Assembly (NCBI GenBank): GCA_030765045.1
Contig: CM060962.1
Location: 260,322,147 to 260,386,146 of the forward strand
Length of the DNA: 64,000 nucleotides
DNA from: Tenodera sinensis
Taxonomy: Eukaryota > Arthropoda > Insecta > Mantodea > Mantidae
Reading direction: 5' to 3'
Numbering within the stretch: the first letter of the stretch is position 1; every line of letters begins with the position of its first letter. Positions 11,217-23,104 of the stretch are shown here, one piece after another. The translations under genes were made by a program, and so were the position numbers. Below the pieces are notes generated by a model, which was given only the letters and a program-made list of their open reading frames with translations, made no database searches and was not told the origin of the DNA.

Positions 11217-11868
11217 ATTTTTATTAAATGTATTTAATACACATTTTAAAGTATTACAGCTCAGAATGAAAGATGTGTACTGTGGAAACTACAATAATTT
11301 TATTTCTTATTTATACTATAGTACTCTTAAGAAGAAATATTAAAAGGAAACAATGAAAAGCCTAAGTGCAAAGTGTTTAGTTTTCCAAGAATTTTGTGCC
11401 CTTTACTACTTCCCAAAGCAGCACCATCTCTTCACGCTCACTATGGTCAGATAACAAAGAGTCAATTGCCAAGAATGCTATCTATCCAGACCATCATTTC
11501 ACTAATGACAGAATGGTCAACTTCCATCAGCCATTACTTCAATATTTTAGTAATTGAGAGTTTTACTTTATCCTTTTTTGTAATTTAACAGTTCACAGGA
11601 ATGAACTTAAAAGAAAGTGAGAACTAATTTTTATATTCAAAATTCCCGGGATTATGCAAAATAAGGCAATTTAGCTTCAATCTGCACTCATTGCTAAAAT
11701 TTGTTAAAACAATAATATTGATTGATTGATCAACACCACATAATTCGGAAAGATAATGGGAAATCGTTTTAATATAATGTCTGTCGCCTTTATTGTTAAT
11801 GCGAAAAAAGAGTGTCCCTAGTTACAGCGTTCCCATCTTTTATTTCACGCTACGCCACTGCATTTTTC

Positions 11869-12190
11869 ATAGAACTGCTGCAACATTATACTTCTGGAGG
11901 TTTTCAGCTCTCTGAGCATTATCTTTGTTTGCTTGAAACCTTTATACCACAGGTACACCATCTTAAATTAGTATTTGTTTACATGTAATCTCTGGAAAGC
12001 AATGGTTCTATAGCCTTGAATATAGCTTTAGCATAGGTTAAGTGAGATCACACTAATAGACTGACCCATTAGTTTAAACCAAAAAGTATAAGCGAAGCTA
12101 AGAAAAAATTTGCGTCTACAAGTCAGTCTTAGCTCAGATTTACGGTGTAGCAGAAGTTATGCATTAATTTGCATTATAAGGTACAGTTGA
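11869..12190. other. Non-coding stretch, nothing recognised
   Basis: AT-rich sequence without coding similarity. Its end leads into the short repeat unit described at 13374-13910. Confidence 0.4.
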
Positions 12191-12244
12191 GTTATAACTG
12201 TACTAAATTCCTAATATTTAATACAAGGATTACATCCTGATATA

Positions 12245-13096
12245 CTGGGTGTCTCCAAAAACAGTATGTTGTGCGGGATGGCAAACTGATTGGGTTTCAA
12301 ATAGGAACTCCAGTCCGGAAATGCACAGTTTGGATGCTGGAGAGCATCGAATTTTGAGAGTGAACAGTTATGACAATTTGTTAACATTCAGTTTGGTATC
12401 TTAATACAGAAGGTATGCAACTGTTTAGCCATCTGTGTACTGGGATGAATGACCTGAGCATAACAACATTCCTATGCATGTGCTAAATTCCTCCATAGAA
12501 TCCTTGGTGTGGATCTACTGTATTACCTGTGTAGTTTCCAGTACAGTAACATTTTTAACAGCAGTGTGACACATGCCAGTACACAGCTAAGGAAATGGCC
12601 AACTTGGGCTCCAGCACACTTTGTTGTAAATGTGCGGAATCACCCAATGTCACATATACAAATTGATGGATTGGTACACCAGTTCCATGGCCAGCAGGGT
12701 CACCAGATCTGACACCTCTCAACTATTTTCTGTGGAGTTGTATGAAGAGTATGGTGTATGGCACTCCTGTAATGTCGGCGGAGGACGTCATCGCTAGTCC
12801 AAGGAGCGATTTAAAATCTTCAAAGATAATTGCACGTATTGGGTCATGTGCATGAGGCTCACCTGCCGAAATAGGCTCTGCAATGGTAGGGGATACACAG
12901 TTTGAAGCCCGTTTGTAATGCAGACAGCTCAATGTTGGGTTTATTGACAAAATGTTAACGTATAGTCATCTCACACTTCGATCAGCTATAGTGTCCAAAC
13001 CATGCATTTCCGGACAGGGGTTCCTATTTGAAAACCAATCAGTTTGCCATCCCGCACAACATACTAAGAGTTGTCGGTGTTTCTTTGGGGCACCTG
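12245..13096 (+). mobile_element. IS630/mariner-type transposon with ~100-bp inverted repeats, TA flanked
   Basis: The termini (about 12245-12350 and 12993-13096) are inverted repeats sharing GTTGTGCGGGATGGCAAACT, CAAATAGGAAC and GTCCGGAAATGCA. They are flanked by TA. Between them, pieces of a DDE transposase can be read: VRNHPMSHIQIDG, then in another frame GSPDLTPLNYFLWSCMKSMV and GTPVMSAEDVIA. The SPDLxPLxYFLW block precedes the last catalytic acidic region in this superfamily. The reading is broken by frame shifts and the N-terminal half is absent, so the copy is dead. It interrupts an older repeated sequence (12190-12243 continues at 13100). Confidence 0.8.
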
Positions 13097-13128
13097 TATA
13101 TTTCAGTTTATTGCTCAATTCACAATTC

Positions 13129-13361
13129 GTCAGTCTGGGTGGCTCAGTTGGATAGACACTGACCTACTGATCCCAAGGTCGTGGGTTCAACTCCAGCCCA
13201 GACCGATGGTTTTTAAGTGTGCTTAAAAATGGCAGCTCCATGTCAGTAGATTTACTGGCATGCAAAAGAACTCCTGCGGGACAAAATTATGGTACACTGG
13301 CAATGCTGATGTGATCCTGGCAATTGACAGCGTCGTTAAACAACAAAATAATTTTAATTTA
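13129..13361 (+). repeat. tRNA-derived SINE, family 2, copy 1, with 12-bp TSD
   Basis: Perfect 12-bp direct repeats (AATTCACAATTC at 13117-13128 and 13362-13373) bound a 233-bp element. Its head folds like a tRNA: an acceptor stem GTCTGGG/CCCAGAC, A box TGGCTCAGTTGG and B box GGGTTCAACTCC. The anticodon arm has an over-long loop. The body ends GACAGCGTCGTTAAACAAC. A second copy lies inverted at 59141-59320. Confidence 0.9.
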
Positions 13362-13373
13362 AATTCACAATTC

Positions 13374-13910
13374 TGTTATAACTACTAAATCCCTAATATT
13401 TAATACAAGAGCTACATCCCAGTATATTTGTCAATTTGTTGCTTAATTATTCATAAAGTTATTCATGAATCATTTTCACACAAGATAAGCCTGATATACC
13501 CGAGCTTCATGTTTTAGTGTTGTATTATTGCTACACTGCTAAAAGATTGTACAATTAACCCAGAACACTGTATCATACAATTGCCAATACAATTGTTGAA
13601 TTCAGCTATATATGTCTGTTTTATGTAATCTTTACAAACATTAGTTTCACACCGCTCCCTGACCAGAGCAAAATGCTACCGATAGTATAGTTGGCTGAAA
13701 AAACCTAAACTCAGCTACATTAACTCTTGAATATTAGTCACATACCAACAGACAAACCCACACTATCTATAAATCTGCAGAGATCCTCACCGAGATTGAT
13801 GCAGAATGATAGAGACAATGAAAGCTCAGTGTTCGAAGTGGAGGTAACCGCCTTCATAAAGATGATATCCAATCACTGTGGAGGCCAAAATCCAACAATT
13901 CCCCTACATT
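13374..13910 (+). repeat. Locally duplicated sequence, copy 1
   Basis: Closely matches 15105-15655 in the same orientation. Shared blocks include TTGCTTAATTATTC, TTTTCACACAAGATAAGC, CAGAGATCCTCACC and GGCCAAAATCCAA. Part of its start is also repeated at 12190-12243 plus 13100-13128. No coding capacity is recognised. It could be an unidentified transposon or a segmental duplication. Confidence 0.65.
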
Positions 13911-14039
13911 AAAGTGGCGCCCATTCCAGGGCAAGAACAGGAGCTACAGCAGTAGAACTTCCAGAGACTTCAGGCCAAAGGTTCTGCAAGAAACAATGTG
14001 GAAGGCAACAACTTCTCAGAATAATGTAACATAGAAATC

Positions 14040-14960
14040 ACAGGGGGTTAGGTCGGGAGACCAAGGGGGCTACAAATTTCTACTAATAACTCTGTCCTGA
14101 AACACACTTTCAATTGTTCTCATCGAAAGATCGGCTGTATGAGCTATTGCAGAGTCTTGTTGAAAAAAGGCAAAATCACATCCCCTGTTGGTTAATTCTC
14201 TAAAAAAAAGGGGGTGAAATTGTATTCAAGTATGTACGGGCGTCATCTGTTGACTCAAAAAAAATTGAGCCTATAACTCTTTCTCCACTAATGGCACACC
14301 ATACACCTTACCATCATGAAGGGGTACTTCATGAACAATATTAGGTTTCTCAGAGCTCCAATAACGATTATTTTGTGTACATACATATCCTTGAAGGTGG
14401 AACTAAGCCTCGTCCGTGAAAAATATTAAATGTGGGTCAATTTCGCCATTGTATACACTATTGAGAGCCCACTCACAAAATGTGCGCCTAATTACAGGAT
14501 CACCTGGTTGAAGAGCATGTGCCACAGTTATTTTATATGCTTTTAACTTCACCAATTTAGTAGCTCTTTGCAAAGAGCCATAAGAAATGCCTGCCTGTTG
14601 TGAAAGATGCCTGAGTGATTTTTGGGGGGGATTCTCCAATGTCGTCTAATGTTTATTCGACAAGAACTGTACCCCGTCTTTTAGATTTCTGAGCCTGAAC
14701 ACTTTCTGTGGCCTGAAATTTATTGTAAAGTTTATGGATTGTTGTATGGCCTGGAACTTTTACACTTGGAAATCTTTCTGCAAATCGTACTTGCACTTGG
14801 GGAGCTGAGTTAACACATACGAATCATAAATAAATACACACTGTGCAGTAAAAAACAAATGCTGAGCCATAATATACTTTGATACTAAGTACAGGACTAA
14901 ATAATAAAGCACATTGGTAATAATGCAGCCGCACGATATCATGTCAATTCAATACTGATT
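14040..14960 (-). pseudogene. IS630/mariner-type transposase, degenerate
   Basis: Reading the minus strand: KVPGHTTIHKLYNKFQATES, SLRHLSQQAGISYGSLQRAT, KAYKITVAHALQPGDP, FFTDEA, GYVCTQNNRYWSSEKPNIV, a region giving FFQQDSATAHTADL across frames, and RTIESVFQDRVISRNL. The helix-turn-helix, the first Asp (FTDEA) and the second Asp (QQDSA) are recognisable in order. The final SPDLT region is present as SPLGLPT, frame-shifted. Several stops and frame shifts make it a pseudogene. It lies between the two copies of a local duplication. Confidence 0.8.
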
Positions 14961-15104
14961 GAGCAGAGCAGAGAAAAACAAGTCATGCTTATGACCTTAT
15001 GTATATCAGCTGCTGGTATTGTGTTTCCATCTGAACAGTGGAAAAAAACCACGCAGTGGTTTCCATGTATTTGGATCTCTCTGTGTTTGCATTATAAAAT
15101 ACAA

Positions 15105-15655
15105 TTCAGTTATAACTCTGTTAAATTGCTAATATTTCAATGTAAGAGTTATATCCTGATATATTTGTCTATTTATTGCTTAATTATTCTTTAAGTTATT
15201 TAAGATTCTGATTCGTTTTCACACAAGATAAGCTTAAGTATAATCGAGCTTCCATTTTAGTATTTGTTATTGCAACACTACTAAAGAATTGTACAGTTAG
15301 CCCAGAACAGTAAATCACACAACTCCCAATACAATTGTTAAATTCAACTCTTTATGTGTGTATTTTATTTATACTTTACAAATTGTAGCTTCACACCACT
15401 CCCTGACTGGAGTGAAGTGCTACTGATGATGGTATAGTAGGCTGAGGCAACATAAACACAATTACACTAACTCTTAAATATTAATCAATACAGATGCGCC
15501 CACACTATCTACAAATTTGCAGAGATCCTCACCCAGATTGATGCAGAACCACAGAGACAATAAAGGCACCAATCGTAAACATGAAGGTAATTGCCTACAT
15601 AAAGGTGACTTAATCATTGTGGGGGCCAAAATCCAAAAATCCCCATACAAGTGAC
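15105..15655 (+). repeat. Locally duplicated sequence, copy 2
   Basis: Second copy of the 13374-13910 sequence, about 1.74 kb downstream in the same orientation, with scattered substitutions and small indels. The transposase relic at 14040-14960 lies between them. Confidence 0.65.
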
Positions 15656-16293
15656 AGTGCATAAGGGTATGGCAAAGTAGCGGAGCACCATCTTACTGCA
15701 AAATTAAGTCGGGAACCTCTTATTCCATTTGGGACAACAACCACTGGGACAGTATGTTGGGACAGGTTATCTCCGTAATGGTGGGCTCTCCACCACTTCA
15801 TTGTTGATGGATGGCCATGTTGTGCTTTTCTTCTTGTACATATAACCCTTCTCCTCTTTATTTGTTTTGCACATTTAGTCATGTGGCGGTGAGGTACCAC
15901 TTTACCAAATTTGGTGCAAAAAGGTTGTTGCAAATGATGTTTTGCACATTCACAGTATACCTACTTTTTCTATTGCTGACGCTGCCGTTTTGATCAATAG
16001 TGCCTGCAATAAGCCTCAAGTTTTCATTTCTTTCATTGTTGCCAAAGTTAACCTTTCATGTTATATTTAGATTTATAAAATAAATTCATGGGAATAGTCA
16101 TAGCAACATTCTCTTTTGTACCAATCATTTTGAATTATTCTGTATATTCAAGAAATTGGGTTAATACAAAACCTCTAAACTAACAACAGAAGATAACATA
16201 GTCACATTACTATTTTTTGATAGAAGTAAATACAATAAAAGAAGTATGCATTCAAATGAAGTTTAATTTCATTGCAATTTTTATTTTTAACAG
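15656..16293. other. Non-coding flank and intron before LRMDA exon
   Basis: No gene recognised. The last part carries a T-rich tract and TTTTTAACAG splice acceptor feeding the exon at 16294. Confidence 0.5.
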
Positions 16294-16521
16294 TTGAGCT
16301 ATGTCGGCCAGGATTGTAGGAAGATACCACCAGTACTTGTACAATTATACGGCAAAAGAGTGCACTATTTGGACTTAAGCTACAACACACTCACAAGCTT
16401 ACAGGGTATTGAGAAATTTTGCAACCTGCAAGAACTGGTGTTAGATAACAATTGTTTGTCTGATTCAGTTGTTATTCCAATGCTACCAAGGCTGCAAACT
16501 TTGTCTCTCAACAAAAATAAT
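16294..16521 (+). CDS. LRMDA: LRMDA exon: N-terminal leucine-rich repeats
   Basis: An internal coding exon of 76 codons, phase 0 at both ends, between a TTTTTAACAG acceptor and an AAT|GTAAGT donor. It begins LSYVGQDCRKIPP and carries successive leucine-rich units with YLDLSYN, ELVLDNN and TLSLNKN. Leucine-rich melanocyte differentiation-associated protein (human C10orf11) has the same opening and repeat spacing. In vertebrates the gene is linked to melanocyte differentiation and oculocutaneous albinism; its role in an invertebrate is not known from this sequence. The TTG at 16294 is not a start codon. A short upstream exon with the initiator Met should precede it, and I could not find it. The five exons here give 224 residues, close to the vertebrate protein length. 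Confidence 0.93.
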
Positions 16522-17189
16522 GTAAGTAAATCCTACTGTACAAAAATTAAAATAATTCTAGCCTAAATAGCGAGCATTTAAAAATAAAATTATAATTCAT
16601 TAGCCAATTGTGGAAAAGCACCATCCATATTATTTTTAGTCGGCTCTTGTTTTGGATTTTTATTCAACAAAGCAAGGCACATGTTTTATTTCTACCACTA
16701 TCTACTGTACTTCATGACCATTAATACATGAATAACCGTCATTCATACTCTATCATAAATATGATGTTATGACATTATTTTGAAGCAATAAAAAGTGGAA
16801 ATTCAGTTATAATTATGAAATAAGAAACTAACAGTAAACTATCTAACCATGTATGTGATACCTAATGTAGTTGCTTAACTTCAAGTGTCATTTAATTTGT
16901 TTTACAGGAAATAAAACATTTATTTTACTAAATATTTTTCATGTTGCCAGCTGGTTTATGTTTTGTATTAATCATATGGTTAATACTAGCATAAGTATAT
17001 AAGATGCCATTGTATCAGCAGTATGGCCTTGTCTTTTTTGTCTTTGTGGATTAAAAGTTTAACAAGTTTCCACAAATGCCTTTGCTTTCTTTGGGAAGAA
17101 TCAGGATTTGGACCACTTAGGGAGTGCAACTGAAGTGCTCAGGTGAAAAACAGTCAAATATGGCATTCTGTTAAGAATAGTTTTAGATA
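16522..17189. other. Start of LRMDA intron, nothing else recognised
   Basis: Donor GTAAGT followed by AT-rich intron sequence. No repeat family can be named. Confidence 0.5.
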
Positions 17190-17395
17190 CTATCTTCAGC
17201 AGGAGTGTGAGTGGAGTTTGTCACCAGTGATGTCACCAGGAAGGTAGGAGAGACAGGCTTCACAAAGTGCAAGAGAAGATGCACGTAGTTCAAGAGAACA
17301 GTTGGTGGAAGTTGGGAGAGGGGTGGCTAGTAGATCAACAGATAGAGCAGAGTTCTGGAATAAGGAAGAAATGAGTGTACTTTCAATACTTTCGG

Positions 17396-17451
17396 TAGGG
17401 CCCAAATGACCTAGCTGTCGACGGGCCCTTAAACCCCACTCACTCACTCAC
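17396..17451 (+). mobile_element. 56-bp micro-retroposon with perfect 13-bp TSD
   Basis: Flanked by identical 13-mers TCAATACTTTCGG (17383-17395 and 17452-17464). The insert starts TAGGGCCCAAATGACC, has a second GGGCCC block that can pair with the first, then TTAAACC and an ACTCACTCACTCAC tail. It is nearly identical to the 47-bp insert at 33964-34010 and to the sequence at 32660-32712. Confidence 0.85.
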
Positions 17452-18195
17452 TCAATACTTTCGGGCAGTATTTTGGAACTGAAAGAGCGGGTGTGGACAA
17501 GGAGGCAGGTGAATTTAGAAAAATATGCTTTTGAAAGGAAGGGGTCAGTATAGGGGTTCAAGATATTTGTGGTGGTCTGGAATGTGGAGGGGCTGCATGA
17601 GAAAGTGTGCAGTAGTGAAATTCAAAATGTGATGAAAGACTGTGACTTGTTAATGGTAGTGGAAACTTGGTTAGAAAGTAAAGTAAATATAGTGTTTCCA
17701 GGGTTTAGCTTCTGTAGTATAGAGGGTGTGAAGACTCATAGTAGAGGCAGAGCTTCAAGTGGTATATGGTATTTTATAAGGGAAAATAAGGGGTTCAAGG
17801 TGAGAGAAGAAAAGGAGCTATGGAGCAGATCAGTGTTATGGCTATCAATGAGAGATATATTTAATAAAGGAGAAATTGTATTGCTGTGGTGTATAATCCA
17901 CCAACTATATCAGAGGATTTTGATGCAAATGTGTTCAAGAAATTAAGCTGGGGAATTGTACTGAAAAATAAATGGAAATGTGGAAGTAATAGTTGTAGGG
18001 GATGTACATAAATGCAAGGGTATGGGATAATCAGGTCAAATTGAACAACCCTAGTGGAGAATATGATAAGGAGTATGTATCAGATAGGAGGCATAGTAAG
18101 GATAAGGCTATCAGTAATGAAGGGAGAAAACTTTTTAGACTTTAGTGAGCAACATAATCTGATGATTTGTAATGTGATGAAAGGGGAATATACAT

Positions 18196-19164
18196 TTGTT
18201 AATTAGAAATGGCCAGAGTGTGGTGGATATTTTAATGTGCACAATAGGAATTGACAATTGGATATTAGATTTTGAGGTTATGAATGTAATAACAAGTAGT
18301 TGTCATTTTCCAATGAGATTAAAACTAGGAGAAGTTGGTAGCAGTTTGATGGAAGCAGGCACAGAACATCTTGGAGTGGTAGAAATTTATAAATGTAGAG
18401 AAGAAAAGCGTGAAATATTTTGTGAGGAATTAAATTCAGAATGTGGGAAAATATTACAAGTGAGAGTAGATAGCGTAGTGAATACCAATAAAATAGAGCA
18501 AGCTGTAGAAGCATTAGAGTATAGTGTGAAAAGGGCCAGGGGTGGAATGAAGACAGCGGGTTTTAAAGAAAAAAATAGTCATTGGTTTGATAAGGATTAT
18601 CAAATAGCTAAAATGAGAGTAAGACAAGAGTTGAGAAATTGGAGACAGTCAGGGGAAAGAGAGGAGAGAGAAAACTTTTTGTTACTTAGATGGACATATA
18701 GATGTCTGTTAGAGGAAAAGAAGAGGGAATGGGGTACAAAAGTAGGTAGAATGTTAAATGAGGCAGCAAAAACCCATGATACAAAAAGGATATGGTCAAT
18801 AGTAAAAAGCTTGCATAAAGAGGGGGCGAGAAAAGAGGATATAAATCTGGATCAATGGTGTGTGCATTTTAAAAACTTGTTAGGGCAGACCTATATACAG
18901 GGAATGGAAAGGCAATTGCAGGGGAGCCAATATACAATTAATGAACTAGATGGAGAAATTACGGATGTCGAATTACATAAACAAATTAAGAAGTTAAAAG
19001 CCAACAAAGCTAGTGGGATTGATGGTATACCAGGAGAGTTCTGGAAGATATGGCCAGTTGAGGGAATTCAAAGAAAAATAGTAAGACTATTAAATAAAAT
19101 ATTGAGAATGAGAAAGATTCCCATGAAGTGGAGGAAGGACAAGTATGGTAGTACCATTATATAA
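18196..19164 (+). pseudogene. Reverse transcriptase N-terminal region of the 17-21 kb LINE
   Basis: The longest open stretch of this LINE (about 322 residues). It covers the end of the endonuclease (VVDILMCTIGIDNWILDFEV, then TSSCHFPMRL, corresponding to the SDH-like active-site end). A basic linker follows, and then the first RT block with KKLKANKASGIDGIPGEFWK. It ends where a frame shift follows WRKDKYGSTII. In an intact element it would continue into PLYKGKGDKSNP, seen immediately downstream in the next frame. It is part of the retrotransposon and not a host gene. Confidence 0.8.
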
Positions 19165-21115
19165 AGGAAAGGGAGATAAAAGCAACCCTACAAACTAATG
19201 GGGGATAAGCCTACTTTCTATTTTAGGGAAGATCTTTACAGGTATTTTAGCAAACAGGCTCCAGAAGTGAGTAGAGAAGGAGAAGAAGTTATCGGAGTTT
19301 CAAGCAGGATTTAGACCAGGGAGAAGAACAATTGATAATATTTTTATAGTTAAAACAGTTGTAGGTAAATATTTAAGTAATAAAAGGGGAAGGGTATACC
19401 TGTCATTTATTGATTTAGAAAAAGCGTTTGATACAATTGATAGAGAAGCATTGTGGTCAAAATTAAATGGTAAAGGGGTAAGTTGCAATTTTATTGAAAT
19501 ACTGTGCAAGATATATCAGGAAAATGAGTTTTGCGTCAAATTGCAGGGAAATAAAGTAACTGATTGCATACAGAATAAAGTGGGGGTAAGACAGGAATGC
19601 AAACTGAGCCTTGTGCTATTTACCTTTATATAGATGATATCCTGGATTAGATTTCGAAAAATAGGGTCCACTCACCAGTTATTCATAATAAAGAAATCCC
19701 AGGGCTATTATTTGCAGATGACTTAGTAGTTGGTATCTCATGGAGGGATGAGAAGAGCAATTGAGGCAATAAGCAGTTACTGTAAAAAATGGGGGTTAAA
19801 AGTAAATGAAAAGAAAACGAAGATCATGGTTTTTAAAAAAGGATTTAGATTGCGTAAAGATGAGAAATGGGAGATAAATGGAAGAGAAATAGAGGTTGTA
19901 AAGAGATTTGATTATTTGGGGTAAAGGTGAGTTGTGATGGTAGGTGGACTGAACAAAAAAAACGCTTTAGCAAGGAGTAAAATGGCCATGAGTGTTGTAA
20001 GAGCATGTTTAAGGAAATTGCGAGATATTAATGTCAAATGGCTTAAAAGGATTTATACCGCTGTAGCTGAAAACAAAATGCTATATGGGACCAAGATATG
20101 GGGAATGGATGAAGCATGGGCAGAGATGGATGTTGTTAACAGATCCTTCTGTAAATATATTCTACGTCTACCATTAGCATCACCTAAAGGGGCAGCACAA
20201 CTAGAGTTGGGAAGACACTCAGCTAGGGTTAAAATTGTCTCAAGGGTAATGAAATATTTATATAGAGTTGCTAAATTGGAGGAAAGCAGTATTATTAAGG
20301 AATGTTTTCTTATGCAAATGAGAAGTGAATGGGAAGAGTCTCGGACACAAAAAGTAAGGGAATTGATGGAACAGATGGGTATGAGACATATTTGGAGGAT
20401 GGGGAGTATTGTTATAGGGGCTTTTGGAAAGAAGTAGAACTAAGGGTAGAAGATATTAATAGTCAAGTTATTTTTGCTAATATAAGGGAAAAAAGCTCGT
20501 TGAGGGTATATAAGGAAATAAAAACACTGTAGGGGAGGGAAAAGTACATAAATGTGTGTAATAAACTAGAGCGAGAAGGATTTGCTTGGACGAGGACAGG
20601 AGTTAGAAATATGAAAGTTATTTGACATTATAAGGATAAAGAAAATTGCCCAATGTGTGAAGAAGATAATTCAGATGGGCATGGTATATTATATTGCAAA
20701 CAAACAAGGGCATGGAGAGAACAAATTTGGCAACAAAGGTGGAACACTTTTAGGGCGGGGGTAGAGGTATTACTAATGAGGAAAATGTTGTCAGTAAAAG
20801 GAGAAAATAATGTAAGAAGTATAGGTGATTATTTGGGGAAAGTCAGGGAGAAAAAATGGTTAAGAACGATTAAGAATAATCGTAATTAAGGTTGGAGAAA
20901 CTGGAACAAGGAACATATGAGAGCAGAGGGTCATCAGTACACAGAAAATGTGAGGTTGTGTGTATTAAGACCGAAATTTAAGGCAAGCAGGTGAGAAGGT
21001 TAGATTAGGTGTGAATAAGAAAGTTGTTAGGAATGCTATTAATGGTAATGTATTAAGTAATGTATCTGTATGTACAAAGAAAGATGAGAAATAAATATTG
21101 TATTCTACTATTTTC

Positions 21116-22010
21116 AGAGTGACAGTTCATCAAACACATATAATGTAGGACCCTAAAGGAATAAGGGGCCGAAAGTTCATGTCTTACTGAAGAGTTATGT
21201 CTTATGTTTGTAAAAATTGCCTGGAATAAAATAAAAAGAAGTAATTCACAAAAAATTTATTTATATCTGTTTAGGTGAACAGACAACTTTTTACAATCAT
21301 TTTGTTATTTTACTGTTGTGCTTCCCCCTGGGAGAATGTAAGAAGATGCTATAATAATAGACAGCTTCTTATATTTTCAGATAGTCAGGCAGACCCAGAA
21401 GCCCTTTGATAAAACCATTTGGTTATGTTCAAGTTGATCTTAGAATGCCATGAGTTATTCAGGCACTATCTACACATAATTCAGTTCTGCTGAAGTGAGT
21501 GCTGAGGCATGTGGGGAATCTGGACAACAAAAGATCAGATGAAGCTGCCAAGATGGGAACTGAGCAATCAGTTGTTTGTACCTGAACCAGTACTGGGGCA
21601 GTCATTTGTAGGGTTACCAGTTTGTTGAATGGAAGTGTAGGACACAATGGTAAAAAAATGTAGGTCATCTGACAAAAATGTAGCACACAATGGTAAAAAT
21701 GTAGGACATTGTCAATCAAAGCAAAATAATTTAAGTGTATAATTTAAATGCTATTTACATGTTACATTACATTCATTGTATTTCCCTGCAAAAAGTATAT
21801 CCAGTGCATAGTATTTATCTGGCTTTCATTTTGTGAAAACTTTGGTTTATGTAACCATTTATGTTGTTATTAGATGCATTCATAAGCTTGGTACATCCCA
21901 TACAAAATGGAGCTTTCAGTTTTTGGGTTTGCATTGGGTGACAAAACTTTCGTGTAGGCTTTTCCTTTTTTAAAAGAAAAAACAAAGCTTTAAAATTTGA
22001 TTTATTGCAG
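21116..22010. other. LRMDA intron, end; short imperfect repeats
   Basis: Contains closely spaced copies of CACAATGGTAAAAA and ATGTAGGACA-like words at about 21635-21715. The intron ends with a pyrimidine tract and TTTATTGCAG before the exon at 22011. No other feature is seen. Confidence 0.5.
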
Positions 22011-22150
22011 ATTAACAACCTGGAGCTGTTGCTTACAAAAGTTTCACGCACATTACCCAAACTTAATTACTTAAGTCTCTTGGGAAACTTAGCTTGCCCA
22101 AATCAGCTCTCAGACTCTGAGAAGGATGAGGAAGATTATCAAAGATACAG
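22011..22150 (+). CDS. LRMDA: LRMDA exon: last leucine-rich repeat and cap
   Basis: A 140-nt exon between TTTATTGCAG and ACAG|GTAAATC. It begins in phase 0 from the previous exon and ends leaving two bases of an Arg codon. It encodes INNLELLLTK, then YLSLLGNLACPNQL and KDEEDYQRYR. The LSLLGNxACPN and KDEEDYxRYR signatures are the most diagnostic parts of LRMDA and form the end of the leucine-rich domain. Confidence 0.95.
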
Positions 22151-23104
22151 GTAAATCTTTATTTCCCTTCTTGCTTACATTGTCCATTCATGTTTGAGTA
22201 TTGTCATACAAGGATACAATAGTGTTATCTATAGCTTGTCTCACCCTTAGATGACAGTATGGAGTTAAATGGGGTATATCTGTCACTATCTAGCACATAC
22301 GAGTTGCTGTTAGCTTCGTCCTTTTCTACTCTTGCGCTGTTGCCAGGTTCCTAATAACATGGCGTAAATATTCAGTTCTTATAAATTTCAAGTTTGAACA
22401 CATTATTCTGTGCAGAATTTTTTCTCTCTGATAGGTTATATCCTTTTTAGGGCCATTATGCACTTCTTAGGTCCAAATTTCTACAGAAAACATTTTTTTT
22501 TTTTTTGCAGTAAAACTCCAATATTTGCTGTTTCTGTACTCATCATGCACTAACTAATAAACTAACTGCTAGACTACGTTTATATTTTTTTCTTAGCTGG
22601 AGTAAACTATGGTGCCACCACCTGCCTTCTTTGAATTCTTTATGTTTACTCTGTTAAGTGTTACAATTTTCTAAATTAAATATTTTCGGAAAATTTTATA
22701 TCTGTGCACTGCAAAAGTTACGCAGTGGGAAACTTTTTTATTATTGAGTTTACATCAGGGACAAAGCGAGAGCAAATGTTGAGGAGGGTTAGAGACAGTT
22801 TTTAAAATAAACCAGAAACCTGTAACCTCTTGCTTTCATCGTGTAAGTCAAGTAAAAGGTATTCACCTATTCAGATAAAAGCTGTCAAGCATTAGACACA
22901 AGGCAGCAGTAAAAGTTAGCATCAGTTCGTAAAGAAGTGTGTATGTTTATACTTTGTGGAACCTGTGAAATGTTATTACATTATTTATTTAACATTTTCT
23001 GTAAATATTTGTAGTTATATAGGGGGGAGCTAGGAAGAGAGGATATATTGGCAAATTAAGAAGTAAGGAACGCTAATTAATTATGATTATGTTAGATTAG
23101 TTTT
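22151..23104. other. LRMDA intron, nothing recognised
   Basis: AT-rich intron with a poly-T run near 22490-22507. No coding similarity found. Confidence 0.4.

Larger units (their letters stand above)
9770..11860. mobile_element. hAT-like non-autonomous element with near-perfect 8-bp TSD
   Basis: The left end reads CAGGGGCATAGCTTAG and the complement of the right end reads CAGTGGCGTAGCGTG. The 8-bp flanks are CATTTTTT (9762-9769) and CATTTTTC (11861-11868), matching at 7 of 8. A GGGGGACACT...AGTGTTCCCC hairpin follows the left end. No transposase reading remains. A CA microsatellite (about 10335-10376) and a dispersed repeat (10438-11216) lie inside and account for most of the interior. Confidence 0.65.
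17190..21115 (+). mobile_element. Degenerate LINE with APE endonuclease and reverse transcriptase
   Basis: A decayed non-LTR retrotransposon on the gene's strand. Near 17569 an APE-type endonuclease begins VVWNVEGLHEKV and continues MVVETWLES. Reverse transcriptase follows: KANKASGIDGIPGEFWK (about 18999-19050), FQAGFRPGRR (19300), LSFIDLEKAFDTIDREALW (19400-19460), and the catalytic LLFADDLV near 19705. The C-terminal part has WGLKVNEKKTKIMVFKKG and RLPLASPKGAAQLELGRHS. A knuckle CPMCEEDN...HGILYC sits at about 20650. No RNase H is seen. Many frame shifts and stops separate the parts. Clade not assigned. Confidence 0.85.

Noticed and set aside
13133..13203. A tRNA gene
   Set aside because: The acceptor stem is perfect, but the anticodon loop is three bases too long and the sequence is the head of a 233-bp SINE with its own TSD.
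16294..16296. TTG as the start codon of LRMDA
   Set aside because: It directly follows a splice acceptor, and the family has additional residues upstream.
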